Shown here: positions 47,765-60,202 of the stretch, in pieces
How positions within the stretch are numbered: position 1 is the first letter of the stretch
Layout: every line of letters starts with the position of its first letter
Assembly: GCA_024752435.1 (NCBI GenBank)
Contig: CP103025.1
Coordinates: forward strand, 2,294,001-2,358,000
From: Allantophomopsis cytisporea
Taxonomy: Eukaryota; Ascomycota; Leotiomycetes; Phacidiales; Phacidiaceae
Direction of reading: 5' to 3'
DNA length: 64,000 nt
Program-made: the position numbers and the translations under genes
Notes under the pieces: generated by a model
Seen by the model: only the letters and a program-made list of their open reading frames with translations
Told to the model about the DNA's origin: nothing
Database searches by the model: none

Positions 47765-50648
47765 TTAACCAGAGCACATCACACAAGCCTCCCTGTTCTC
47801 AATGCTGCCTATATAGATATTAGCAATTATCCAAGTGGAATTGTGAGACATAGACAACTTACACTGCAACACCTTATCGGCATAGATGTCATTTTCTCTC
47901 TCGGCACTATCAACATCTGCATCCTCTTCCTGCTTCTTGGCGGCAACGGCCGGCTCAGGAAGCTCCTCATCCTTAGGAGGAGTGTCCGTTGGATCAGTGG
48001 CAAGAGTCTCTGGGCTTCTACCCTCCTCAGCATCAGCCTTAAAAGTCTTAGACTCAACTGGGGCTGCCGCAAATCGCTTGTTCTCAGACGCCGGTGGAGG
48101 GGTAGTGGTCGGCGTCGGAACCCCGTTTGGGGAGTTTGTGTTATCAGTGGCCTGCTTGACGTACATTGGGCGAGGGGCAGCTGGAGAGAAAGGGGCAGAT
48201 GGGTTGGCACGCTTTCTGGCACCACGCTCTTTGGCGACGTTGGTGTCAGCGACAAGAAGAGCCTCTTGATCAACAGTGAACTGAATTGGTGCAGTTGCAG
48301 CCATTGTTCGGAGGTAATACATTCCAGTCTTCAAGCCAAGCTTCCATCCAGCAAAGTGCATACTGGTGATCTTGCCCATTGTAGGATCCTTCATGTGGAT
48401 GTTGAGGGATTGGGATTGATCAATGAAGGCACCTCTGTCAGCAGCCATCTGAACAATTGTACGCTGAGAAATTTCCCAGACAGTCTTGTAGAGAGCCTTA
48501 ATATCGGCTGGAATGTTTGGGATGTTCTGAATGGAACCACCATCAGCAATGATGCGGTTCTTCATGTTGTCAGACCACAACCCCATATCAACAAGATCCT
48601 TCAACAACCATGGGTTGACGACCTGGAATTCACCAGCCAAGACACGACGAGAGTAGATGTTGGAAGTATATGGCTCGAAACACTCGTTGAAACCAAGGAT
48701 TTGACTGGTAGAAGCAGTTGGCATAGGAGCAACAAGAAGAGAGTTGCGAATACCGTGTTGCTTGATCTGAGCCTTAAGAGAATCCCAATCCCAGAGATCA
48801 GTTGGAGTGACACCCCACATATCGTACTGAAGTTCACCCTTGGAGACAGGGGAGCCCTCATAAGACGAGTATGGACCCTCAACCTTTGCGAGCTCAACAG
48901 ATGAGGTCAGAGCAGCGTGGTAAATGGTCTCAAAAATCTGACTGTTAAGGTGCTTGGCCTCTGGGGAGTCAAATGGAAGGCGAAGAGCAAGGAAGGCATC
49001 TGCCAAACCCTGAACACCAACGGCGATTGGTCTGTGGCGGAAGTTGCTTCGTCTAGCCTCCTCAACTGGATAATAGTTGACATCGATGATCTTGTTCAAG
49101 TTCTTGACAACGACTTGGGTAACTTCGTGAAGCTTTTGGAAGTCATAAACACCGGAGTTCATGTCAACGTAGGTTGGAAGAGCAAGAGAAGCCAAGTTGC
49201 AGACAGCAACCTCATCTGGTGCAGAGTACTCGACAATTTCCGTGCACAAGTTGGAGCTGCGAATGGTACCAAGGTTCTTCTGGTTGCTCTTGCGGTTGCA
49301 AGCGTCCTTGTAAAGCATGAATGGGTTACCAGTCTCAGTCTGGGCCTCCAAGATGGAGTACCAGAGTTTCTGAGCCTTGATGGTCTTACGACCCTTGCCC
49401 TCAGACTCATACTTCTCGTAAAGAGCCTCGAACTCGTCACCATAGACATCAGCAAGTCCTGGGCACTCGTTGGGGCACATAAGAGTCCAGTCACCGTTCT
49501 TTTCCACACGCTTCATGAAGAGATCAGGGATCCAGAGAGCGTAGAACAAATCACGAGCACGAACCTCCTCCTTTCCGTGGTTCTTTCTGAGATCAAGGAA
49601 CTCAAAGACATCAGCGTGCCATGGCTCAACGTAAATAGCAAAAGCACCAGGTCTCTTGTTTCCACCCTGGTCAACGTATCTGGCAGTGTTGTTGAACACA
49701 CGCAACATAGGAACAATACCATTAGAGTTGCCGTTGGTACCAGCAATGTAGGCACCAGTAGCACGGATACGATGAATGTTGAGACCAATTCCTCCAGCAG
49801 TCTTAGAGATCATGGCGCAGGTCTTGAGGGTGTCATAGATACCCTCAATACTGTCTTCCTTCATATCAACAAGGAAACAAGAGGAAAGTTGTGCTTGAGG
49901 TGTACCGGCGTTGAACAAGGTTGGCGAAGCGTGCGTGAAGTACTTGCTGGACATAAGGTTGTAGGTCTCAATAGCCTTCTCAATATCATCTCCGTGAATT
50001 CCAACGGCAACTCTCATAATCATGTGCTGTGGACGCTCGGCAACCTTGCCATCAAGGCGAAGGAGGTATGATCTCTCAAGAGTCTTGAAACCGAAGTATT
50101 GGTAGTTGAAGTCGCGGTCGTAGACAATAGCGGAGTTGAGTTCCTCGGCATGCTTCATAACACATTCATATGTTTTTGGAGCAATCATGGGTGACTTCTT
50201 GCCGTTTTTGGGGTTAACATAGTGGTAAAGATCTGAGATGACGGAAGAGAATTGTTTCTTGGTCTGCTTGTGGAGGTTCGAAACTGCAATGCGAGCAGCG
50301 AGAATGGCGTAATCTGGGTGGGTGACTGTCATGTATGCAGCAGTCTCAGCAGCCTAAGAAAACACGAATGTTAGTTTTAAACGCAGCAATGTTCTTGAGA
50401 CGAGTAAAATACATACCAAGTTGTCCAATTCAATGGTAGTTACTCCCTGGTATACACCAGAAATAACCTTTTGAGTGATAGCAGCAGCATCTACATGGTC
50501 GGCATCAAGACCATAACAGAGTCGGGAGACACGAGCAGTGATCTTGTCGAACTGAACGCGTTCCTTGCGTCCATCTATCATGTTCATGAGTATTTGAATA
50601 GTCCCGGAGTTTACTCAGAGAGTACTTACCGCGTTTCCACACGAACAT
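47765..50648 (-). CDS. rnr1: ribonucleoside-diphosphate reductase large subunit
   Basis: Four exons: 50648-50630 (19 nt), 50574-50417, 50353-47863 and 47808-47765 (44 nt), giving 903 residues. This class I alpha subunit reduces ribonucleoside diphosphates to deoxy forms with the small subunit and controls dNTP supply. The ATP-cone begins MFVWKRDGRKERVQFDKI. Family blocks are SSCFLVDM, GGIGLNIH, SNLCTEI, NECFEPYTSN, PMPTASTSQI and the loop NPWLLKDL. The last exon supplies the C-terminal shuttle cysteines CVMCSG, so the 54-nt terminal intron must be removed for activity. An Ala/Pro-rich insertion before the tail is normal in fungi. DNA-damage or cell-cycle control (MCB-type sites) is expected by family; I did not identify specific sites. 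Confidence 0.97.
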
Positions 50649-51439
50649 TGTTGTGGAAGGGTATCTGTAGATATCCCGGCTTGGGAGGAGGAGCTGTGGA
50701 CGGCGATGTAACTCAGGAAGATGGCGTTCGAAGTTCCTGTTCTCTTTGTGTTTCTTGCGGAATACTCAACTGAAAGCCAGAGAGTATTTTGAGGGTATCT
50801 TGGAGGAGTTGTAAGGGATTGGTGATATGTTGAAGAGGAGGACGTGTTGTGGGAGAAGAGGACTATTAAGTGCTTGCACTCTCTACGCGTTCTCGCGGTT
50901 TAGTCAGAAAGAAAGTCGCGATTTATTGTTAGCGCGACAACAGACAGGCATCCAGGACCAGGACCGGGGATAATGATGCAAGCATACACCTTTTCCATAA
51001 CAGCACGAGACTCTAGGTTCTTCAGTACCTTACCTTAGGTACCCGCTATGATTTATCAGCCTTTCGATTTTAAGATGCAGCTTAAAAACAACAATAAATA
51101 TAAAATATTCCAACTGAATTATATCACATGATTTTAAGTACAGCTTCTTACTGCTCTCCCGTCTTCCTTCCCGTGTATCTGTTTCACTGTCATAATTTAT
51201 GTATGCACTTTGGAAAACTCCCCACAGTTAAATCACGGTATCACGCGCTGGAACCCCGGACGCGTAAAGTGGTGCCTGAGCCGCCAACCGCACATAACCA
51301 TCCACCTACCTACTCTGTATGTACATCATCTTCCTCCACCGACACTCTACAAGGTCTAATTTGTATTGAGCACATTCTTTGCAAGCTCTCCGACAACGGA
51401 GTATGATCTTTCTACTCTCCATAATTTCCACAATTAATT
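50649..51439. other. promoter region of the ribonucleotide reductase gene
   Basis: About 0.8 kb. It contains ctctacgcgttctcgcggtt near 50880, with ACGCG as in MluI cell-cycle-box cores (ACGCGT), and another acgcgt at about 51260. A CCTTAGGTACC-type word is at 51035. No gene-like frame was seen. Confidence 0.45.
50882..50890. promoter_or_regulatory. possible MluI cell-cycle-box-like site
   Basis: The word tacgcgttc lies about 235 bp upstream of the reductase start and contains the palindrome ACGCGT. In yeasts this element (bound by MBF) drives S-phase expression of ribonucleotide reductase. The match is short and could be chance. Confidence 0.35.
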
Positions 51440-52839
51440 TTACAACGTTGTCTTACCAAACAGACTATTCATCCATCTGGCAATGGAAGTTGCGGGGGAG
51501 ACATCCTCACATGGAAGCACGCCCCGCCAATCTTCGATTTCGTGGACTCTCTTCCCCGCAAGCCTCTCTCCAACGCCCGAATCCTTGTTCTGTTGCCTGT
51601 TGCCATAGGAGACATATGCCTCTATGATCACTCCGTTCCGTGCCGTGAAAGAAGTCTTCATCTACAGAGTAAATTCTTGTCAGTAATGTCGTTGAATCAT
51701 GTATATTGCATGCATATGTGCGGGTTTCCGCATGCGTGCATGTCTGTACATATATTACGACAATCATTGTGGATTTCTTACATCGTCTGGCAAATATGCA
51801 GGTAATGGTGGGCGCTCTCGTGAGTCATCCTCGTATTTATGAGTAGAGAATGTGAATTGGGGGGTCTGAAGGTAAGTCCAATCGAGAGACTCAAGGTACG
51901 TTAGTCAATTGGATCAACGCATCTCGCAGCAAGATGAAGGACACTTACGCGTAGTTCTGTGAGACCTTTCTCAATCTGTGGACACTCGGCTTCAGCTTCT
52001 GTAACAACAACTGCTTCTCCAGACCCGTACATATCGCTGAACTCTCTTATCACGGCCTCTTCGAAGTCTCCGTTGCTCACATTGGCATTCGCTACTGGAG
52101 AGCTAACACTGTCAACACCTCGAGCTTTAATATATGGCTTTGCAGGCGACCGCAGATATTGTGAGATATTCTTGATGTTGGGCGACGAGAGAAGACAGGT
52201 GCCGTGGTGTACCGATCGAAGTCTCGTCAATTTGTATGCCGAACCTGAGATCTTCAAAGGCCGCTCGTCATTTGCCGATACATTATTAGAATCTTCTTCT
52301 TCTCCAATGGGCTTCCGGTCGAGCACAATGTCGTGTCGTTCGTTTACTCTAGCTCGCTCAACTCCAAGACCTTGCAGGGCTCGAACGACCATTTCAGCAT
52401 GTCTGTCTCGATCAAAAACCGGGGTAGGACATATGACGCTGTAATTGACATTGCCTCCATCATGAAAAACCGTACCGCCACCTGATCTTCTTCTGACGAG
52501 GTCAATATCGCCAAGGGCAGCTGTATCAGTGCCTCGCTGTGAAGCGAGAAGCAACCCCAAATTCACTTCAAGCCATGGATTTTGGTTGCGTCCAATGACT
52601 ATCGATGGTCTGTCGGTGTACAGAAACAGTATTGTTGATTCCGGAGGAGATTTCTGCAATAAAAAATGTTCAATCGATAAGTTGACATAGGGATCAAGAG
52701 ACCGAGAGACATATATCTGTGTCTTGTTGGACTCAGTCGTTACTGCTGTTGTAAAACTAGAATAAGATCGCCTCCATGATAACTGTGTGCGTTTACAAGC
52801 TTGTAAGGCATTGCTGATAGCACCTCTCGAGGGAGCCAT
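51440..52839 (-). CDS. mitochondrial lipoate-protein ligase (LplA/Aim22-like)
   Basis: Three exons: 52839-51949, 51889-51782 and 51661-51440, giving 406 residues. The enzyme belongs to the biotin/lipoate A/B ligase family, which attaches lipoate to E2 and H proteins. The start at 52839 gives a basic, Ser-rich presequence (MAPSRGAISNALQACKRTQL) suited to mitochondrial import; an in-frame ATG at 52989 is also possible. Domain blocks: NLSIEHFLL, the RPSIVIGRNQN lipoate-binding strand, VRRRSGGGTVFHD, GNVNYS, NERHDIVLD, and KISGSAYKLTRLRSVHHGTC with the catalytic Lys region. Exon 2 has WTYLQTPQFTF, and exon 3 the small accessory domain. The second intron (120 nt) is long. It is divergent from chorismate synthase, starting 286 bp apart. 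Confidence 0.92.
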
Positions 52840-53125
52840 CGACCTGACGGATTGTTGACGGAGCGGCAGAAGATAGAAGCGGAAGCTTGAGCCTCGTCTC
52901 CGTGACAGATGCAAGGCTGAGATAAGTTTCGCGCTAACAACTCCTAGCAACTCCGGATTATCGGAGCCCGGATTAAATACAAAGTACAATAAGACTAGGG
53001 TCCGGACTTTTTGTTCGTGGTAGTCATCATCACATCACACAATAGTAAGCACTCTTGCAACAACTTTCAATTGCACTCGTTCTGACTCACTCTTTACAGA
53101 GAAGTTATAGAAAAATATAGTCGAC

Positions 53126-54476
53126 ATGTCTACCTTCGGCCAATACTTCAAGGTTACTACGTACGTACAATCCTAATAAAGAAAATCGAACGATACTATA
53201 AAATTCGCATGTACTAATACTTTTGTTGCTCAGCTATGGTGAATCTCACTGTCGCTCTGTGGGATGTATCGTCGACGGATGCCCCCCAGGAATGGAGCTC
53301 ACCGAAGCCGATATCCAGCCACAGATGACCAGAAGAAGACCAGGACAGAGTGCCTTGACAACCCCAAGAGATGAGAAGGATCGCGTCGAAATTCAGTCTG
53401 GAACCGAATTCGGTGTTACACTTGGCACTCCAATTGGCATGAAGGTCAACAACGAGGATCAGCGACCAAAGGACTACGGTAACTCGACAATGGATCTCTA
53501 CCCACGACCAAGTCACGCAGATTGGACTTACCTTGAGAAGTACGGCGTTAAGGCAAGCAGTGGAGGTGGAAGAAGTAGTGCACGAGAGACCATTGGTCGT
53601 GTCGCTGCTGGAGCAATTGCTGAGAAATACTTGAAGTTGGCCCATGGAATCGAGATCACTGCCTTCACTTCTTCTGTCGGAAACGTTCACTTGTTCCCAC
53701 CAACTGCCGAGCACCCAACACAAGCTACAAACCCAGAATTCCTTGATCTCATCTCCAAGGTCGACAGAAAGATGGTTGATGACTTCCTCCCAGTCAGATG
53801 TCCAAACCAGGCGGCAGGTGACAAAATGGCCGATTTGATCGCCGAATTCAGAGACAACCACGACAGCATTGGAGGCACCGTTATCTGTGTGATCAAGAAC
53901 GTACCAAGTGGATTGGGAGAGCCAGCATTCGACAAGATGGAGGCTATGCTCGCACACGCTATGCTCAGTATCCCAGCAACAAAGGGATTCGAGATTGGAT
54001 CTGGCTTTGGAGGATGTGAAGTTCCAGGATCCAAGCATAACGATGCATTCGTCCCAGCAACAGATGCCTACTCCCCAGATACTGGTGCTCACCGTGCTGG
54101 AATTGCCAGACCTAGACTCACCACCAAGACCAACAACTCTGGTGGTATTCAGGGAGGTATTACCAATGGAGCCCCAATCTACTTCAAGGTTGGTTTCAAG
54201 CCAGCTGCCACTATTGGGCAGGCACAGGAAACATCCACTTACGATGGAAACGCCAACGGTGTTCTTGAGGCTAAGGGAAGACACGACCCATGTGTTATTC
54301 CACGAGCCATTCCAATCGTTGAGGCCATGGCTGCTTTGGTAGTCATTGATATGCTGTTGGCCCAGCAAGCAAGACAGACGGCCAGAAGTCTCTTACCACC
54401 CTTGAAGCAGACCATTCCAGCCAAGCAGACTACAGTTGGCGGTCAGGCAGCTTTGGAGAAGCTTAACGGCGCTTAA
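53126..54476 (+). CDS. aro2: chorismate synthase
   Basis: Two exons, 53126-53160 and 53234-54476, with a 73-nt intron after the first 12 codons, giving 425 residues. The enzyme makes chorismate from EPSP, the last common step of aromatic amino-acid synthesis; fungal forms are bifunctional and carry their own flavin reductase activity. The three family signatures are present: GESHCRSVGCIVDGCPPG, then KASSGGGRSSARET, then GRHDPCVIPRAIPIVEAMA. STFGQYFKVTT at the N-terminus and the GGIQGGITNG loop are typical. Codon use is strongly biased, suggesting high expression. A long antisense frame across the exon is a by-product of this bias and not a gene. Confidence 0.97.
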
Positions 54477-54704
54477 GGTCTGATTTTAGTTCGATTTCTT
54501 TTCAGTTGGATTCACCTTATGGTTAGACTATAAAAGCGAGTACTTACATGAGATCTCATTTCCCGCATTTTGTTCAATATCTATGTATGACCTATTGTTA
54601 TTTAGCGCTACAATGTATTCTAAAAAGATCGGTCTACCGTGCCTCCCTGTGTCTTGTTCATATATGCATCTATATACAATCCCAACCAATATCGTAAACA
54701 CGTA

Positions 54705-56750
54705 TCATACAGCATATCCCGCAGCATTAATTTGTCTCGGCTCTCCTGCGGCCTCGAACGTGCCGTTCGCCAATCTTACAATGCCTTGCACAGCGCTTCG
54801 CCCCTGAGCAACCCACGTAACATTATGCCCCTTCTCGCTCATACTCTCAACAGTGGCATTATCAAACCCCTTCTGGGCCCTACCGGGCCACTCAAACTCC
54901 ACGACATTGGGCAGTAGTTGATCATGCATTCTCGGCTCTGCAAGCGCCTGCGCAACCGTCATGTTGTGGTCCAGAATATGCCAGAGTGCCTGCAGTGTAG
55001 CAGTGATAATACGGGAGCCACCTGCAGCACCTATAGACACGTAGAGGTCGCCATTCGGGTACTCAGCGATGATAGGCGTAATAGACGAGAGCGGACGCTT
55101 TCCAGGTCGGATAAAGTTAGACGGCGATGGTACAAAGCCGAAGGCGTTGGAGACATGCGGGATGGAGAAGTCGTTCATTTCGTTGTTCATGATAATGCCA
55201 GTCTCTGGCACCATAACTTGACTGCCGAAGAGTAGATTTACGGTTGTCGTCAGAGTGATCGACATGCCACTGGCGTCGGCCGTCACTATATGGCTTGTTC
55301 CATGCGTCTCACGCGCTTCGTACATCTTCGGGTCGTAGGCAGATACGTTCTTTGTTGCTGTGTCAGAGATGTTGGCGCGGATAGCCCTTGCGGTGCTGTC
55401 CTTTAGCATCTCGGCTTCAAAGGAGTCGAGACCACTAACAAAATCAGGATCGCCGAGTTCAGCATGTGCGCCGTATGCATAGCGCATTGCTTCGTCAAGA
55501 CGGTGCGTCGTGAGGTTCATCTCCGAAGTAGTGGTGTCTTCATATCCTTCGATGATCTTCAGAGTCGATAGAGCTACACTCCCGCTCGATGGTGCACCAC
55601 ATGAATAGAGCTTGTGACCCTTGTAGTCAACAGAGATTGGAGGGCGAATGGATATATTGTAACTTTTGAGGTCATCAAGCGTCATTGTGCCGTTGGTACT
55701 TTGGACAGCCGCAATTATTGCATTCGCTAGATGTATTAGTCTTGAGGAGGAAGTTATACATTTGTCACTTACCAATCTCTCCTTCATAGAAAGCACTAGC
55801 TCCATGTTTCCCAATCTTTTCAAGAGTACTACGGTAGACATCAGCTAGTGTTAGAAACTACTAATAGGAGATACTCACTTTGCATATTGCTTTCTGGTCA
55901 AGATCTCGCCAAATTTGAGCAATTTTCCTGTAATTATCAGCATATTACCTTGCCAGAAGAGAGACTTCTAGATCTACCTTTAGGAGCAAAGTCCTTTGCC
56001 CATTCTGGGTCCTCGGTGAGGAAATCATGGCCAGCTTCAATGACATAGCTCATGTATCTGACGAGATCTTCCGAGACTATGAGATATTAGCCCCTGATCA
56101 CTTGAATAAATACTCATACATAGGACTTACCTGGAAATCCATATCTAGCCACTTTGACAGCCGGTCGTAAAACCTCTTCCCATCTAAGAGCCTAATCACG
56201 AAAATATTAGTCTGTCTGCGCAACTTCTAGGACTTCAATAATATCATGAATTCCTCAAACTTACACCATATTTCTTGTGCAAATATTCGAACCCCCTGAT
56301 TTCTCCAGGCACACCACTCGCAAGTCCACCAACGACACTCCCATTTACATTATGCTCATACATATCCTCATATGCTGTCATTGGTGCCGTTTCCCGAAAA
56401 TCGATGCTCTCATACTCCCCGTTAGCATCCCGCACAAGCATAAAGCCTCCGCCCCCTATTCCCGAATGCTGCATTCCAATGACTCCAACGCAGAGCGTCG
56501 TACCGACCATCGCATCTGCAGCATTTCCCTAGTCACGTGGTCAGCTCAAGTCCTCCTTAACAGCGAGACTAGGAACGAAACGTACACCGGCCTGAAGGAG
56601 ATCAATGCCAATCTGAGTACATATTGAGCTCTCGGAGGCTACAGCGCCAGATGTATCCCCTGCTTTGAATAAGGGTGTCTGGTCGATGGGTGAAGCAAGG
56701 GTGCATGCAGCGCCGCCAGCCAAGATGGCAGTGGCCGGGTGAATCTTCAT
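54705..56750 (-). CDS. gamma-glutamyltranspeptidase
   Basis: Seven exons: 56750-56586, 56528-56265, 56191-56131, 56076-55978, 55927-55879, 55828-55773 and 55726-54705, 571 residues, every junction in phase. The enzyme cleaves gamma-glutamyl bonds of glutathione and conjugates; the precursor self-cleaves into two chains. The start gives a signal/anchor (MKIHPATAILAGGAACTLAS). Motifs: AGGNAADAMVGTTLCVG, HSGIGGGGFMLVR, DFRETAP, and the autocleavage site THGTSHIV with Thr near residue 375 as nucleophile. GFVPSPSNFIRPGKRPLSS and GAAGGSRIITAT follow. Introns are 46-73 nt. Vacuolar or secreted location is likely. A second ATG at 56774 is in frame but gives a less signal-like start. Confidence 0.94.
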
Positions 56751-57555
56751 CCTCCTAAGGGCTTGAAGCTGCACGATGTTAGACTGCGTTACGTATGAGA
56801 GTTCCGGAGTTGAATAAAGCCGGAGATGAGGGGGTCCTCACGGATGCTGTGGTGATGGGGAAGAGAGCGAGGCAGCGCGGAATATTGACGGAGTTGCTGT
56901 CGAGCTATCCTTATCACCTCGGACAAAGCTCGAAATATTATAATGCGTTGTTGTCGTAAACTGATAGGGAGAAGATGAGTAAAGCTAGCCCTAATTGCTT
57001 AGATCATCATGTCTGATGTCGAGTATGCAAGTGTTCACTTTCTATCAGAGCTTCGGTCCCTCCAGTATTGTAGTGGGGGTGGGGAGGCACTCGATAAGAC
57101 CCCCGATTGATAATAGCGGAAGCGATAAGCATTTTGGCGACATTTCCCGCGTCTTCAAAATTTCAAGCATATCTAGTTGATTTATATTGATTTACACTTG
57201 AGGATGAGAACTAAGCATTTCATTGATTCTTTACAATTGATTTTTCGTTGGGATAAGCACCGAAGTCTCCAGAGTTCCCATCAGTGATTAAACTATCTGC
57301 TCTCCTTGCCGCCAGCCATAAACCAATTTTTACGATGGACGCGCAGTTATCAAGTCTCCACTATCATTGACCGTATCATATTTTAAGCCAGTTATAGAAT
57401 ATCCAATAGTGTCAATTCCTCATACATTTCAGCAAAGATCTTGTATACTTTATTCTATATATCTTGGCTAGAAACTCATGAACACCATCGCGACAATTCA
57501 AATATCATGGCCGAATGTCAATAAAGCCACGGTACTTTACCCAAACCGAAAGTCA
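56751..57555. other. intergenic
   Basis: Promoter of the transpeptidase gene and 3' flank of the RTA1 relic, about 0.8 kb. Short frames only; nothing recognised. Confidence 0.45.
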
Positions 57556-58573
57556 TCAAACCATACCTGTGGTTCCCTGGCTTTCTTTCTTGGTAACATG
57601 TGTCTTATCCGAATTTACTGCCTCCTTCCCATCAACCTCATTCACAATGATCTCTCCAGCCTTCATGATCAAAACTCTGGGGTTAAACACATTGAAAGTC
57701 CAGGTCGCCAAAACCATCATTGCGCCATCTAACGCAATCGCATATGTCTCATGAGTGATAAGATATCCAGTCCAACTCTGCAACAGCTCCACGCTCCTAT
57801 AAACGCCTCTGATGATCATAAGAACAACATCAAAGAAAGCTGCGCAGGATAACACGATAAGATACTTGTTTCCCCGCAAAGTAGCACGGCCATTGAGGAT
57901 GACTTTGGTTAGGATGCTGCTGAAAAGACTGGTTGAGATAAGCTGCACGAATGATGCCCATCATCATCGTGTTGGTCCCCGGCTTGGTGGATTCGTCTCC
58001 TGAGGTGGCGCCTGCAAGCGCACCGCCAATGGACTGTAATGAAAGGCAGGGGATATCGATCACGCCAAAAGTGATGAGGTAGACTTTAGGGGTGATGCGA
58101 CGAGGGAGAGGGGATGTCTCTTGGTCGAGGAGAGAGACCATTGTATACAGACTTACATAGATTCCTGCTTGCATAAATGCCGGGGCGAGAGGTCATTAGT
58201 ATGTCTGTTTCAAGAGTACATGCCATAATACATGTATGGACTTTGCTCTAGAGACATTTTGGACTTTCATATTTGGTAAAGAGTATGATATAGGAAAGGT
58301 GTCCTTACAAAAAATCAGGACGGCAAATTGAAACTTAAAAGCAAAGAAGTTATAAGTACATTCGGAAGCATAGATACAAGTAGCCTAGCCAACCGTCTCC
58401 CACAATGCGCCGACGACAAATAACAGGAGCCAGTAAGAGCGTAGACGGACAGCTTGATAGGCATGCAAGAGGAAAGAAAGCCCAAAAAGAACGACGAAGG
58501 TGATTCCTGCTGCGAGGGATGGTAGATATCCATATGTGGTGTGGATCGAAGGGTCGTATGCTTGGCAACCCAT
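57556..58573 (-). pseudogene. RTA1-like membrane protein gene, broken
   Basis: RTA1-family proteins are seven-helix fungal membrane proteins linked to lipid or toxicant resistance. Recognisable pieces lie in order. The start MGCQAYDPSIHTTYGYLPSL with helix 1 is followed by GALWETVG and then a TAG (58387-58385). LAPAFMQAGIYVSLY, RRITPKVYLITFGVIDIPCL and GTNTMMMGII come next. In another frame, VQLISTSLFSSILTKVI and IRGVYRSVELLQSWTGYLIT with HETYAIALDGAMM complete the family pattern. The shift between GII and VQL comes from one extra base at 57950-57951. At the first stop the word ggcta is duplicated (GGCTAGGCTAC on the minus strand, about 58377-58387). I found no splicing solution that repairs the region 58390-58200. 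Confidence 0.72.
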
Positions 58574-60202
58574 CTTGCACTTGAGAAGTGGTGATTATGC
58601 TTCCAAGAGGCTTAAGAAAATGGTGAATTTGATAGGTATGTAGAGAAAGAATATCAATGGACATCAGAACGAGCCCAAACCTGCACTTAGATTACTCCTT
58701 TCGAGGTTAGCATCACAGCCATCTTATATCCTCCAGCAGACGCAATCAACTTATAAAATCATCATCTCCTTCCAAGACCTAATATCGAAATTGCCTCATG
58801 AAAAAGATGTGTTCAGCGAAGTACCCAATCACACTCTTCTGATGTGCTGAATAAGCAACTTCAATTACCAAAGCCAGCAATCTCACCACGAAACATGAGG
58901 ATGAAGAAAGAAAGAAAACGTCAAATTACCATACCTGCAAGTTCTGCCAAAGAAGTAGTTGGTATTTAGCGATATGACCAATAGCAATACAGTTTGAGCC
59001 CTGATGTAAGCGCAACGCGCTAAGAGTTTATCAACGAGCTCTATTGTTGACCAAGAGCTCTACCCCTCTTTGTTATCCAGGGCATCCGTGATGCAGCGGG
59101 TGGACTTGTGGCTGAACGACAGAACAGTAGACAGTCTGTGCATTCTAGAAATCAAGGGCAGCATCTTCGATTGAGCGATGTGGTGCGATGATGGGTTCTC
59201 TTGCTATTTAGGTCCCGGGTACCAGTGACGATGGGGTTGAACAGGCGTGACGAGCAGTGAGACTTTGATAATTAACGTATGGATATCATAAGTACTTCAC
59301 TGGGTTGAATCAAACAGGCCTGTATATATGCGATGAGGTTGGCTGAGATGGTGTGGTAGGTCGAGAGGACACGCAAGGCTTGCGTACTACCTATTTCCAA
59401 TTACAAGATACCTAGTATTACACTCAACTACACACTTCGCAACTCCGCCATTGTTGTGGTCCCCTTCAGCTAAGCTAAAAAAGCAGTGCCCTCGTGAGTC
59501 CCAAAAGGGTTCTCTTTTTTATTGGTCGTTAGCAGTGAACTAAAGTTCTCATCTTGGCTTTCATTACTAGGATTGAATTTACCAACCATTTACACTGCCC
59601 ACCTAAGGTTGCGCTATATAGGGTCATATTCCTTGAAGCACTCCTGTAAATAGTATGCAACTCGTCCTAGTGCATATAATGAACCTAACCCAAACATATA
59701 TCAAATGTATATATTTTTCTTTCTAAGACGTTGATCACGATGCAAGCGATGAAATGGAATATGCATCTTATCTGCGCCGATAGAAATAGAGCAGGATTCA
59801 TGAACAGATACCCCATAAGATCTACAATTCGATCACGCGAGTCACTCCGAGTCCGCATCTAAACTTGAGAGGTTTTTATTTAGATTGAATTTTCGCATAT
59901 GGCGCATCACCTTTAGTCCAAGAGTAGATAAATCCTACAACATCCAAGCCGCTCTCACCGACCGGATACATCCCCAACGCCGAAACAAATAAAGCCCACC
60001 CGTTATCCCATCCCAGCCTTATAGTAATGCTACCTTACACAAAGAAAAACCAAAGGAAATAAAACAAGAAGCTGGAAGTAACAAAAAAAGTAAATCAAAT
60101 CAAATCAAATCAAATCACAATGCAGCAGTGGTATCAGTACAAGCGTGACCGTTGCCATCGGTCCAACGCCCGACCGCCAGACAAAGGAAAAGCAAAAAAC
60201 AA
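58574..60202. other. intergenic
   Basis: About 1.6 kb between two minus-strand loci. A five- to six-copy (aaatc) run lies at about 60091-60117, close behind the Maf1 stop. No gene-like frame of note and no RNA gene recognised. Confidence 0.5.

Noticed and set aside
47726..50071. Two long plus-strand frames opposite the ribonucleotide reductase exon
   Set aside because: Both are antisense by-products of a conserved, codon-biased gene; neither has a plausible start context or domain.
53214..54368. Long open frame (384 codons) antisense to chorismate synthase
   Set aside because: It mirrors the biased codons of ARO2, is extremely rich in Ser, Trp and Cys, and has no family motif.
60091..60117. 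AAATC repeat as a functional element
   Set aside because: Five to six copies of a simple pentamer in a 3' flank are ordinary microsatellite sequence.
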